Shown here: piece by piece, positions 34,007 through 44,473 of the stretch
How positions within the stretch are numbered: position 1 is the stretch's first letter
How the letters are laid out: each line of letters opens with the position of its first letter
Source of the DNA: Plasmopara viticola
Taxonomy: Eukaryota > Oomycota > Peronosporomycetes > Peronosporales > Peronosporaceae
DNA: 64,000 nt
Assembly: GCA_001695595.3 (NCBI GenBank)
Contig: MBPM02000061.1
Coordinates: forward strand, 186,001-250,000
Direction of reading: 5' to 3'
Program-made: the position numbers and the translations under genes
Notes under the pieces: generated by a model
The model's database searches: none
The model's input: the letters and a program-made list of their open reading frames with translations, nothing else
What the model was told of the DNA's origin: nothing

Positions 34007-34148
34007 TGAAAATGTTACTTGGGCACTAGTTGGCAAATTGCAAAAGTGAATATATTTATAAGTGCTAATTTTAAGTAGTCATCAACTAATTGCAGATACC
34101 GGTACTTACCGATATGTAGTTGCTGGTCAAGGCGTCGATTCTCCAACA
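34007..34148 (-). repeat. 5' LTR of copia 2
   Basis: 142 bp, TGTTGGAGAATCG to CATTTTCA on the minus strand. Confidence 0.9.
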
Positions 34149-35372
34149 CTTTTCAGGACAACGGTAATGAAGAGAGAATGGAAGGGGCTACGGCGGTCAC
34201 AAAAGTCGTGAGCTCTGAGCTTCCTGCCGCCAGGTTTGAGCAGCTAAAGAATAAACAGTTTAATAAACAACTGTCTGGTCATTTAAAAAAGCTGTTCGCC
34301 AAAACCACTCAACCAGAGCATGAAGGGATGGTTCGCTCATTGCCTCAGCCCGGCAAACTTTTCGCTGATTTGCAATTTACACAGGCAGACTTGGAAGCGA
34401 TCGGATTATAACATGGCTTAAGTATTTCGATACACACGGACGCAAGAACGGCCGTAGCGACAATCCAAAACATCACTACGAGGCTTTTGACTTAATGATG
34501 AGTATTGACGGGGTGAATTCGAAGGATGTGGCTCTTCTTCTCAAAAGGGTTAAAAAAGACCCTGATTTAAAGACTTTGAGTAACAGCTTGGAGGACGTCA
34601 TCGAGCAAGAGTCTCGATTGCACACTTTGCTGGAGAATGACAAGAACACTCCCGAGTCCGTCTTCAGCGAACTGGAGGTCAAGGTTTCTCAAGATGATAT
34701 GGGCTTTTTTCAATGGCTTCGGTACTGTCAATTTTACAAAACAAAGTACTACATGCTAAGCAAGGAAGGCAAAGATTTTGACTTAAGAATAGTGGACATG
34801 TTGAGGAAGGGAAAAACATTCGATGAGCTTTTTCAGCTATTGATTCCCATCCGTAAAACGGTGGCGTTAAAGACGTTTGCGGGGCAGCTGTTGACAGCGA
34901 CGCGGGGACAAAAATGGCTCGAGGAGAAAAAGCTGCCACTGGATCTTTACGCAGACCTTATCAAAGCGGATGTCCCAGTTCACAGCCAGCTGTCCAGATT
35001 TGTTCAATGGCTCGAATATGTTAGTCTGTGCAACGAGAAGCAAGTAACGCGTTCAAAGCTGGACGTGGTCGAATTTCTGGCCCCACAGAAGAACCCGGCA
35101 TCTCTGCTTTATGTTGCTTCAATTTTTAACAAGCTCAAGAATGTCAATAGTGTCAAGGATACCGTCGCAGATGTGTCAGAAGAGATCTTTAAGATTATGA
35201 AACAACAGAATTTGAAAACTTATCGCTTAAAAAGTGATGCGAAGATTTTCAGATGGCTTTATCCGAATGATGAGTGGAACCAGTATATCGACAATGCGAT
35301 TGACGGCTACTCTAGATTTCCCTCGCGTCATAATCCCCTCTCGCCCTCTCTCTCTTCTACTAAACCCCAACG

Positions 35373-35510
35373 GTGAGTACTTTTTTACTTGCTCCGATCT
35401 CGACATGTTTAGAATCTGACCTTCGCTTTTTATCTGATTATGTACACTACAGCCGCACTTTATCGGTACCGTGACCCTGTGAAGCTGTGTCTGTTTTTCT
35501 TGCGAGCTCA
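35373..35510 (+). other. 3' intron overlapping the stop codon of pseudogene H
   Basis: Donor GTGAGT at 35373, acceptor CTACAG ending 35452 (80 nt), as in D and E. Confidence 0.55.
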
Positions 35511-35825
35511 GCGTCTTCTCAAGTGGCCTGCCTTCCTGACACAGAAAAGTATCACTTGCAGCCATTGTAATATCGCTTGTAGTGTATATCGTTCTTTACG
35601 AAATTTGGGCTTTGAAAAATATATAATACCTTTTTTACGGCAGCCATAAATATAGCATAATACCAATAGGTCTGAATAATATCGCATGTATAAAGCAGAA
35701 TGATATGACTACATATGCTGCACTGGTGCTGATCCCAAACAAACCACGTGGTAGCTTCATTGTGTGGCGTAGTACAATACAAGTAGCACTTAAACGTCTT
35801 ATCACCCCATCCCATCCGAAAATTT

Positions 35826-36140
35826 GCTAGAAGCTCAGTGTCGAAACTATCAACTTGTCGTTCTTTAAACTAACATATGCTGTCAATGGCCTTTGTCCAC
35901 TCTGGCTACCACTAGTATCGGGTCCTCACTGCTAGAAGCTCAGTGTCAAAACTATCGACTTGTCGTTCTTTAAACTAACATATGCTGTCAATGGCCTTTG
36001 TCCACTCTGGCTACCACTAGTATCGGGTCCTTACTGCTAGAAGCTCAGTGTCAAAACTATCGACTTGTCGTTCTTTAAACTAACATATGCTGTCAATGGC
36101 CTTTGTCCACTCTGGCTACCACTAGTATCGGGTCCTCACT
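35826..36140 (+). repeat. three tandem 105-bp repeats upstream of effector I
   Basis: Units start at 35826, 35931 and 36036 with GCTAGAAGCTCAGTGTC and end GGGTCCTCACT (second unit TTACT). The same unit is single-copy upstream of D, E and F. Confidence 0.9.
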
Positions 36141-36470
36141 GTTTAACTCATGATGTCTCTGTTTCACATATTTAAAATTAGCTAGTTACTTGGTGGTTCT
36201 TTAGTACTCACTGAAAGGCTGCCATGCTGCTTTAGTAGCCCAGCAAACTGCGTGCGCGCCGAGCACATGGCTTTAAAATGTCTCTGGTTCACGTCCAATC
36301 CTTTTCATTGCCGCAGCATCCCCAGAGAAGGTGCACTATCACACTCACTATCCGGTACGTGATGATAAAGTATCACTATCCGGAACATGATGGTGAACTA
36401 TTACATAGACAAACGAAGTCGAATTGGAATTAGGTGCAGTGCGAATAGGCCCCCATCTTTTTTTTAAATG
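36141..36470 (+). other. promoter-proximal spacer of effector I
   Basis: Matches the D spacer, including the two-copy CACTATCCGG repeat, with an added segment of about 35 bp around 36265 (ACATGGCTTTAAAATGTCTC). Confidence 0.55.
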
Positions 36471-36488
36471 CTCACTTTGGCTTTTTCT
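36471..36488 (+). promoter_or_regulatory. Initiator-like core promoter of effector I
   Basis: CTCACTTTGGC with the putative +1 A at 36474, again 49 nt before the start codon as in D, E and F. Confidence 0.5.
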
Positions 36489-36522
36489 GAATTGGCACAG
36501 TGAAGCGATCGAGTGAATCTCG

Positions 36523-37923
36523 ATGCGCTGGTTTACATTTTTCTTTCTGTTATTGGTTGAGTCATGCACGCGCTTTGCGTTCAGCATAAACACGAAACAG
36601 TTTAAAGATTTTGGTCAACTCGGCATCGACGCAGACTCTGGATCGAGCGCATTTGGCGCTGACGAGAGGGAGAATCCGTCGGATGACGCTGGACAATCTT
36701 TAAACAATCACGAGAGCGGTAATTATGACAACGTCAGTGGAGAGAGGGCGGGAGGGATTGCGGCAATCAAAGAATTGCTGGGCTTCACGCATTATAAAAC
36801 CGGGTACCAGCAGCTCGGGGGAGTGGAAGATGATGTGGACGAACAACTATCTCACCTATTAAAAGAGCTGTCGCCCCAGACCTTCCAGCGAAATAGTGAA
36901 GAGCAGCTAAGCACATTTCCTCGGCCTCGTGACCTTTTCATTGATTCGCAATTTACACGCGCAGACCTAAAAAGTGGTCGAATCATTTTATGGCTCAAGT
37001 ATTTCGATGCACACGGGCGCAAGCATGATCTGAGCGACAATTTGAAACACCGCTATGAGGCGTACGATTTACTGATGAGTGTCGACGGTATGAACAAAAA
37101 GGATTTGACTAATCTTCTCGAAAAGGTGAAGGACGACTATGATTTAAAGGCTTTTGTAGACAGCATGAAGGACGTCGTCAAGCAAGAGTCTCAATTGGAC
37201 ACTTTGCTGCAGAACGCCAAAAATACTCCCGAAACTGTCTTTGGGAAGCTGAAGGTCAGGGTCTCTCAAGATGATGTGAACTTTTTCAGATGGCTTCGGT
37301 ACTGCCAACTTTTCAAAACAAAGTACGTGCCAATTGTGCAAGGCTATAGTTTTGACGGTAGAATAGTGGGCATGTTGGAAAAGGAGAGATCATTTGATAT
37401 ACTCATGCAGCTATTTACGTCCATCCGTGAATCGGTGGGCTTGGCGACGTTTGCAGATCAGCTATTGGCAACCACGCGGAAACAACAGATCGCGAAATGG
37501 CTCACGGAGAATAGTTTGCCAAAGGCTATTTACGCACACCTGATCAAAGCGGATATCCCACTTCACAAACAGCTGCCTGACTTTGTTCAGTGGCTCGAGT
37601 ATGTTCACTGGTTCGACTTTAAGCACGTACTGCATCCAAAGACAGACATACTTGAAATTCTGGCCCCAGGGAAGGATTCGGCCTCTCTCTTTTATCTTGC
37701 TACAATTTTTATCAATATAAAAAACGAGAGGTTCGTCAAAGATTTGTCTGGTGATATCTTTGAGATTATGGAAAAGCGATCAGTGCGTCTTGGTGAGTTG
37801 AAGTATTTTGCGAAAGTTTATCGCTGGTTTAATCCAAATAATCCGAGGAACAAGACATATGACAAAGTGATTGCCAGCTATTCCAGGTGGCTTGAAACGT
37901 CTGACTTGCACGTTCCCTCGTAA
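36523..37923 (+). CDS. secreted LWY-repeat effector (copy I)
   Basis: 466 residues. Signal peptide 1-24 (ending SINT), GIDADSGSS, GQSL at the RXLR position (57-60), SGER at about 72-75. Modules WLKYF, WLRYC, W then WLEYV, and a last module YRWFNPNNPRN ending SRWLETSDLHVPS. The closest relative is the C-terminal two-thirds of F, to which it seems to be the donor type. It is preceded by the shared leader and Initiator-like motif and followed by the F-type 3' flank. Confidence 0.87.
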   Translation: MRWFTFFFLLLVESCTRFAFSINTKQFKDFGQLGIDADSGSSAFGADERENPSDDAGQSLNNHESGNYDNVSGERAGGIAAIKELLGFTHYKTGYQQLGGVEDDVDEQLSHLLKELSPQTFQRNSEEQLSTFPRPRDLFIDSQFTRADLKSGRIILWLKYFDAHGRKHDLSDNLKHRYEAYDLLMSVDGMNKKDLTNLLEKVKDDYDLKAFVDSMKDVVKQESQLDTLLQNAKNTPETVFGKLKVRVSQDDVNFFRWLRYCQLFKTKYVPIVQGYSFDGRIVGMLEKERSFDILMQLFTSIRESVGLATFADQLLATTRKQQIAKWLTENSLPKAIYAHLIKADIPLHKQLPDFVQWLEYVHWFDFKHVLHPKTDILEILAPGKDSASLFYLATIFINIKNERFVKDLSGDIFEIMEKRSVRLGELKYFAKVYRWFNPNNPRNKTYDKVIASYSRWLETSDLHVPS

Positions 37924-37937
37924 TCAACGCCTTAACC

Positions 37938-38075
37938 GTAAGTACTTCGTACTTGCTTTGGTGGTGACATATGAAGACTTTGACCTTCCTTTGTGATTTC
38001 ATTTTGCACATTGCAGCCGCATTTTATCCAAATCGTGAGCCGGCGGAACTGCCTCTGTTGCTTTACGGGTTTGGC
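37938..38075 (+). other. 3' intron and conserved block of effector I
   Basis: Donor GTAAGT at 37938, 14 nt after the stop; acceptor TTGCAG ends 38016 (79 nt). The block begins CCGCATTTTATCCAAATCG. Confidence 0.55.
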
Positions 38076-38568
38076 GTTTTCTAACGTTCATATATATATA
38101 TGCAAGTGGTTGTCTACCTGTGCGATACCAGTCATTGCCAAAGTTTCAAGTGCAGCCACTGGATAATTGCTTGTGTTGTATAACGTAGATTGATAAAAAA
38201 CTTATTGGTTATAATGTATGGAAATGTTCAGCTAAAATGAAAGAGAAACGGAATACATAGCTTTCCTTTTATAAATATAATGAGGCTTGCGGTTACTTAT
38301 ACGTAATCGGACTTTTACTCTAATCCCAGTGCTACTAGAAAACTGAGAGTTGCTTTTCAACGAAACCAAAGATTGGCGAGCCAGCTCGTGCCCATGGTAT
38401 GGAACAAAAGCAATGATGTAGAAATTTTTGTATCGATTAAGATTGAAATTACACCGTTATCAGCACTCCAAAGAATAAGATTGCACATGTAAAAAAAGTA
38501 GAAAGCTGCTACTCCACACACCCTATTTTTTATAGCCATCGTCTCTGATTGGCTTTTGAGACACAAGA

Positions 38569-38880
38569 ATGCACAAAAAGTCGAAAAGCAGAAAACCAGC
38601 GCGGATCGGCCGGAAGTCGAAATAAAAATTGAAAGACGAAGGAGGAGCTGAAGCCGAGGTCGTAATTGCCGAGTACGACGCAGGGGAGGACGAATTTGTG
38701 CTGGTGCTGCATACCGAAGAGAATGCATACCGAAGAGGACGCTTAACGACAGTTGGGCGGCAAGAAGTTTTCGTGGAGAGCTTCGGCCAGGCGAGAAGTT
38801 TCTATCAACAAGTTATAATGCGGACCAGATCAAGAGACTTTAGTATGTCTACGATACAGAGTCAATATCGAGACATTTGA
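38569..38880 (+). pseudogene. second copy of the short MHK frame, broken
   Basis: Begins MHKKSKSRKPARIG and hits a TAA after about 19 codons. Downstream the acidic segment AEYDAGEDEFVLVLHTEE is still readable, with a small internal duplication (CATACCGAAGAG repeated). Confidence 0.45.
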
Positions 38881-40781
38881 ACAACAATTTGAGGAGATTG
38901 ATGGAAAGCTCGTCGTCTATCCGTTATGACCTAGAATTGGTACGCAGTGGCTGGCGCTACATGTCATGTACGTATATGTATAAGAGTCTAGTTTGCGAAA
39001 CTATGCATTGACTTGGGAGTTTCTAGAAAAAGATGGAAACGACAATATTTCGCACTGATTAAGGAAACTATTGTAGCAACAGGAGAGTACTGCATCGCTG
39101 TAGTACTACAAAGACAGCAACTTTGGCAAGCTACGTGAAGAATGCATTTGCTGGATGGCATGCTGTCTGTACGCTTTTTAGAGTCCGATAAAACCAAGCG
39201 ACCGTTCTATTTTTGAGGCAGCTGTAAAAATTTTCTTTTGCCTGCTCTCAATCGAACGACAACGATGCGAGCGCCTGGATCTGTTTACTGCAGAGTTTGT
39301 CAGGCGGTGGAAACAGTACTTTCTGCCTCCTGCTGCCTTACCAGCTCGCTATCTAGTACCAAGCAATTACAATCGGTAGATGGGTCACACGATGCTCGTG
39401 TCCGCACCAGCACGATCGATGCACGAAGCATTCGCATCGTCGTAAAGCTGCGTTGATTGCTTCATTGGAGGCGATATCAGCTCTTTGATGGCGCAATGTA
39501 CACGAATACTGAAAGGTTGAAAGGTATAAATTTACAAATATCCCTGGTGGGAATCAACGTTCAGAATTTCAAATGGGTGTGGGGTTGTTATCGAAAACCT
39601 TCGGGTTCAAACTGAGTGGAGAATATTGCAGCAAATCTAAAGTCCGGTGCTTTTAAATACTCAGCCCTTGAAAAAGCTACTTTTATGCGGCTATGGCCGT
39701 TTTGAAGGCACGTGCGACGGAAGGGCCGGCACTTCAGAAGCGCGTTTTTGCTCTCAGTTTAGACATGTTCTTGTAGTTTATGTGTATGCCCTCTATAAAA
39801 AAATGTATAGCGCAAATGCTACTGGCGATACTAAAAAATGCACAATGAATCCGTTGGCCATAAATATGAACGAAACACAAGTCAAGAATATAGCTCATTC
39901 TCTCTCTATGCATAACTCAGCTAAGCAAATGCGTTTTAACGACGAGAAGTCAGTCTATCAAATTGCTAGCTCTGCGAATCGATAGATACAAAGCGTTGAT
40001 AGATTTCTTGTAAACGAACATAAACGTACACAGCGATACTGCCGCGCAGACTTATCTCGCGCCGGTAGTTGACCGGCACAATCAACAATATCTTTAGGCT
40101 TAGCGCAAATACCACGTTGATGCTCTACAAATATTGCGAGAAAATTGCGCCTTGGACGGCACGTGATGTGGTCCGCGTCAATAAAAGCAAACCACGTGGT
40201 TGTAACTTTAGGTAGCACATAACTCTCTATAATCCGGCCTTAGCTGAAGATTTGCTACATTTTCGAGAAAAAGCTACAGACTCAACAAAATTAGTTCCGT
40301 AAGCAGCAAGCTCTTGGGCAAACGCACTAGTTAGTCTGTGATTAGCGTTTGACCACATTGTCAGGCCATGTATGGACAGTCTCATGTTATCTTCTCGATA
40401 TTGCCGCGCTATAATTTTATCTCCTCTATGCGAACTGGTCAACAACACACCAAGCATTACCTAACTCGTTAGGACGACATCTACGTACACGCACAAGTTA
40501 AATAGGCATCATGATCAGCAAAGCCGAACACCCCTCGTGGAATAGAGTACCATAATTAGGACTACTATACTGACGAGCTTGCCAATCCACACATAAAAAA
40601 GTCTACTTTGCTAGTAATGATCCCATGTGGACCAATTGTAGTGGCTCCATAGCGAATGCATCGATGGACTAAATTGATTTTGTAAAAGTCCTCGATGAAG
40701 TATTGGCTAAAAGACCAATTTTGCGATATCGTGGACTCTTAATGCTTCAGTTACACGCCCATTGTCTTACTTGACACCGCA
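38881..40781. other. spacer between I and J
   Basis: No gene supported. A 112-codon frame at 39647-39985 has no recognisable domain. Confidence 0.45.
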
Positions 40782-40801
40782 AAGTGACTGAGTGAGCACC
40801 G

Positions 40802-42190
40802 ATGCGCTGGTACACATTCTTCTGCCTCTTAGTAGTCGAGCTCTGCGTTTGCTTTGCTCTTAGCGTGAAGGCGAAACCATTTAAAGAGTCTGGTCAACTC
40901 GGCATCGACGACGACTCGGGATCGAGCGAATTTGGTGCCGACGAGAGCGTGGACCCGGACGAAGCAAGACCGTCTTTACATAACCATGCGAAGGCTTTTG
41001 CCTACAACAGCAACGAAGAGAGAGGGGGAATGCTTGAGGCAGTTAAAGGGCTTTTTAAAACAAGGTCCCAAACCAATGCATTGACTCCGGATGAACAATT
41101 ACTCCAACATTATAAAGTGCTGTCACCCAATGTTGTCCGACCGAACAATGGAGAGCAGCTCAGCAATTTGCCCGAACCTCGTGATCTTTTCGTGAGCTCG
41201 AAATTTACAAGGGGAGACCTCAAAAACGGCCGAGTTATTACATGGCTCAAGTATTTCGATGCGCACGGACGCAAGCATGAACTCAGCGACCTTCCGGAAC
41301 GCCGCCATGAGGTTCTCAACTTACTCATGAGCATTGATGGGGTGAATGGAAAAGATCTAAGTCTTCTTGTCAATAAGGCTAAAACGATCCCTGATTTAAA
41401 GACCTTTGCTAAAGACTTGAAGAACGACTTCAAGCTAGAGTCTCCATTGCTCGATTTGCTGAAGAAAGAACAGAATACTCCTGAGGATATTTTCAAAACG
41501 CTTCAAATTAAAACGTTCTCTTCAAATGATAAAAATTTTCTCCAATGGCTTCGGTACTGCCAACTCTACAAAACAAAGTATAGTATGCACAAAAATTTGT
41601 TGGTCGAGAATTTCGACAATAGGGTTTTGGACTTGTTAAAGACGGAGAAATCACTCGATGAACTCGTGCCGCTGTTGACGTCAATCCGTGAAACGAATGG
41701 ATTGAAAGCGTTTTCGGATCAGCTCCTGGTTACCGTACGGGGACAAAAACAGATTGCGAATTGGCTCAAGGAGGGAAAGAACCCGGGGGCTCTTTACGCA
41801 GACCTCATTAACCCGAATATTGATATTCACGAACAGCTGCCCAATCTTGTTCAGTGGATCAAATACGTTGTTTCGTACAATAAGAACCAAGGAGGTAAGA
41901 CAAAGGTCCATGCGGCTGAATTTCTGATCCCTGAAAGGAAAAATAAGATCGATCTGTTCTATCGGGCTGCAATTTTTGACAAGCTCAAGGAAATCGATGA
42001 TATCGAGGACATCGTCGCAGATGTGTCAAGACAACTTCTGAGGGCTATGAAAACGGCAGGATTGACACCTGGTTTCTTAAAATCAGTCGTGTCAGACCTG
42101 CCTAAGAAAGGGATGTGGGAAACAAATTATGAAAACGTGATTGATATCTACACCAAACGCGAATTTCCGACGCTTCTGGAAGCGAACTAG
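40802..42190 (+). CDS. secreted LWY-repeat effector (copy J)
   Basis: 462 residues, more diverged than D-I. Signal peptide 1-24 (MRWYTFFCLLVVELC...VKA), GIDDDSGSSEFGADE, RPSL at 56-59 and NEER at 71-74. Modules WLKYF, WLRYC, NWLKEGKNPGALY then WIKYV; the C-terminal module is divergent (ISDLPKKGMWETNYENVI-like region, no RW box). The start is supported by the MRW alignment and the leader motif at 40782-40792. It keeps the arginine of the RXLR position and the full NEER, unlike D-F and I. Confidence 0.86.
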   Translation: MRWYTFFCLLVVELCVCFALSVKAKPFKESGQLGIDDDSGSSEFGADESVDPDEARPSLHNHAKAFAYNSNEERGGMLEAVKGLFKTRSQTNALTPDEQLLQHYKVLSPNVVRPNNGEQLSNLPEPRDLFVSSKFTRGDLKNGRVITWLKYFDAHGRKHELSDLPERRHEVLNLLMSIDGVNGKDLSLLVNKAKTIPDLKTFAKDLKNDFKLESPLLDLLKKEQNTPEDIFKTLQIKTFSSNDKNFLQWLRYCQLYKTKYSMHKNLLVENFDNRVLDLLKTEKSLDELVPLLTSIRETNGLKAFSDQLLVTVRGQKQIANWLKEGKNPGALYADLINPNIDIHEQLPNLVQWIKYVVSYNKNQGGKTKVHAAEFLIPERKNKIDLFYRAAIFDKLKEIDDIEDIVADVSRQLLRAMKTAGLTPGFLKSVVSDLPKKGMWETNYENVIDIYTKREFPTLLEAN

Positions 42191-42219
42191 GATCTCTTCT
42201 TGCTTCGTTTCGACAAAAA

Positions 42220-42345
42220 GTACGTCTTATTTGCTCTGATTATGACATGTATTATAGAAGCTAGCCTTCTAACTTTGTACCTTACAGCCGCATATTTTTT
42301 GTATCGTGAGCCCCGTGGAGCTATCTCTGTTGCTATATGAACAGC
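42220..42345 (+). other. 3' intron and conserved block of effector J
   Basis: Donor GTACGT at 42220, 29 nt after the stop; acceptor TTACAG ends 42287 (68 nt). The block begins CCGCATATTTTTTGTATCG. Confidence 0.5.
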
Positions 42346-43111
42346 ACCCAATTCGCAACGTACACCGTTATCAAACGCAAACTGGGACTTTTGATAACTC
42401 GCATTCTCTAGCTAAATATTATACATCAGGCGAAAAAATAAACATTTAGCTTCCATTTAACGGAGGCAGGCTACCTTAAATTTCGAACCAATCTTTGAAA
42501 GAGCTCTACAGTCTTTTTGTGCCCTGCTTTCAAGTTGGACAGCAAATGTGCTGTAGAAAGAGGCGGCCTCAAATAGGCAAAGCAATATGCAGGAACTCAG
42601 CTGAGCTGTGCCAAGGAAAAGATTGGGCTCGTGGTACCTGCTGGGTCCTACACACGAATTTAAAAAGGTAACTTTAGCTTGCAATGGGAGTTGCACCACA
42701 GAAGTCACCGAAAAGTGCAAGCCAATGGTGGTTGCATCGTGTGGACGTGTGTTGTTGAAGTAATGATGTGAAAATCTCAGCACAGATTGACGTCAACGTA
42801 TCGAGAACATGCACGTCGCGTTTATTGCTGAGTGCTGCCAAATATTGCGAGAAAGTCGTTCCATGCATTCAATTGTCGCAATGACTCTACCAAGAACTAT
42901 CCGTGGGTTATTTGCGCCTTGGACGGTACGTGGTGCTGATGAGATAATCCGAGCGCTCATAAGCAAAGGCCGATTTTGCTAGCAATTTAAAAGTGCCGTC
43001 CTCATAACTAGAAGACTGCCTTAAGCGAACAAATTCGAGTAGCTTAAATTATGATTGTAGTCTCATCACCGTACGCTCATCATCGGCCTTTTTAACTTGA
43101 CATTGCAGAGT
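42346..43111. other. spacer between J and K
   Basis: No gene supported; short frames on both strands only. Confidence 0.45.
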
Positions 43112-43136
43112 AAGTGATCGAGTGGTCGAAGAATGT

Positions 43137-44473
43137 CAAGCGTTGGCGCACCTGTTATTGTTTGAGTTCTGCGCTCGCTTTGCTCCTAGTGTTAAGGCGA
43201 GACATTTCAAAGACTTTGGTCTCGACGCAAATTTTAAGTCGAGCGAATTTGGTGCTGACGAGAGCGCAAACCCGTCAAATGAAGTTAAAGAACCTCTAGA
43301 GCGCTACTGATTACAATGTCATTGAAGAGAGGAGAGGAGATTCGGCGTTACTTCAAAAGATTTTGAGCCCCAACTCCCGAGTCCCCGAGCTAAAGAAAAA
43401 CATATTAAGTCCAGACGAAAAATTGTTCCAACTACAAAATGTGCTGTCACCCAAGATTCGTCACACAAATGGTGGAGAATAGTTATCTTTTTTTTATTGA
43501 ATCAGAATTTTCACACGCAGACGTGAAAAACGATCGGATTATTGAATGGCTCGAGTATTTCGATACACACGGACGCAAAAAATGGTTTTAGTGACAATGT
43601 GGAGCACCGCTTTGAGGCTTTTAGCTCGCTGATGAGTATTGACGGGGTGAATGAGAAGGACCTAGCTCGCCTTTTAAAAGGGCTAAACCAAAGACGAGTT
43701 TATAGACCTTAAGTAGCAACATGGCGGACGTCGTTAAGCAAGCGTTTCAGTTGCGCACTAGCTAAATAGAATACGAACATTCACGAGGTTGTCTTTCGCA
43801 AGCAGCAGGTCTCTTGAACGAATATAATTTCTATTAATGGCTTTGGTTCTGCCAAGTCTACCAAACAAAGTACATCATGAACGAAAAAATGTTGGTCAAG
43901 GACGGCATGGAATTTGACAGCAGGATAGTGAACGTGTTGAAGAAAGAGAAATCACTTAGTAAAATTGTGCAGCTTTTCACGGCCATTCGTGGAAGGACGG
44001 GCTTGATGACGTTTGCGGATCAGCTGTTGATAGCCGTGCGGGGACAAACATGGGTCGAGGAGGGAAAGGTGCCGAGAGATTTTTACGCAGAATGGATTCA
44101 AGTGAATATCCCACTTCACGAATACCTGCTCAACTCTGACAAGTGATTCAAATTTCTTAGCTTGTACAACAAGGACCAAGTAACGCGTTCAGGATAAGAC
44201 GTGGTTGATAATTTAGCCTTAGAAAGGGATCCAATATCTTTGTTTAATGATGCTGCGCTTCTTGACAATCTTAAGAAAATCGACGTTGTCAAAGGCATCA
44301 TCGCAGATGCGTCAAAAAAGATTTTTTAAGATATGATCGAGCGGTCGGTAGATCCTGAGGACTTGGAACCATATACTTAGGTTATGAGCTGGAATAATCC
44401 GTTGGATCCGTGGTATAAATATCGTGAGAATGTGGTTGCCAACTATACCCAGTGGCTTCTTTATGCGGGTTAG
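43137..44473 (+). pseudogene. decayed effector copy K
   Basis: The start codon is lost: the MRW-equivalent reads AAG CGT TGG. A signal-peptide-like stretch, a reduced FGLDANFKSSEFGADE motif and multiple frameshifts and stops follow. Readable module pieces are WLEYFDTHGRK (about 43545), KSLSKIVQLFTAI and GQTWVEEGKVPRDFY (about 44040). The leader AAGTGATCGAG survives at 43112-43122. It is the oldest-looking relic in the cluster; I could not place its 3' intron. Confidence 0.8.

Larger units (their letters stand above)
29787..34148 (-). mobile_element. Ty1/copia retrotransposon 2, inserted in effector H
   Basis: LTRs of 142 bp (29787-29928, 34007-34148) begin TGTTGGAGAATCG on the minus strand and differ at four sites by eye, all transitions. 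A primer-binding-like TTGGTTATGAGCCC adjoins the 5' LTR (about 34005-33992) and a purine tract (TCGAGTGGGAG) adjoins the 3' LTR. Internal gag-protease-integrase-RT-RNase H order is that of copia. No 5-bp duplication is visible: flanks are TTAAT and CTTTT. Several stops and frameshifts are present. It is younger than copia 1 by LTR divergence. Confidence 0.92.
29605..35376 (+). pseudogene. effector copy H, split by copia 2 and frameshifted
   Basis: The 5' piece (29605-29786) encodes a signal peptide (MRWNLLLIG...AKAK), a diverged DSDAASRSSEF motif and RQSL, then runs into the copia 2 LTR. The 3' piece resumes at about 34149 with NEERMEGAT, has a one-base deletion near 34400 that ends that frame at 34411, and from 34495 to 35376 matches D/E closely (WLRYC, WLEYV, RWLYPND). 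H is thus interrupted, frameshifted and mosaic: a B-like or diverged 5' half and a D/E-like 3' half. A 75-codon secreted product ending in LTR sequence (stop at 29827) is conceivable. Confidence 0.85.

Noticed and set aside
29782..34153. Target-site duplication for copia 2
   Set aside because: TTAAT and CTTTT share only two of five positions, so no duplication is claimed.
35826..36140. 105-bp repeats as a CRISPR or satellite
   Set aside because: Only three units without spacers, and the unit exists in single copy at D, E and F; a local promoter duplication.
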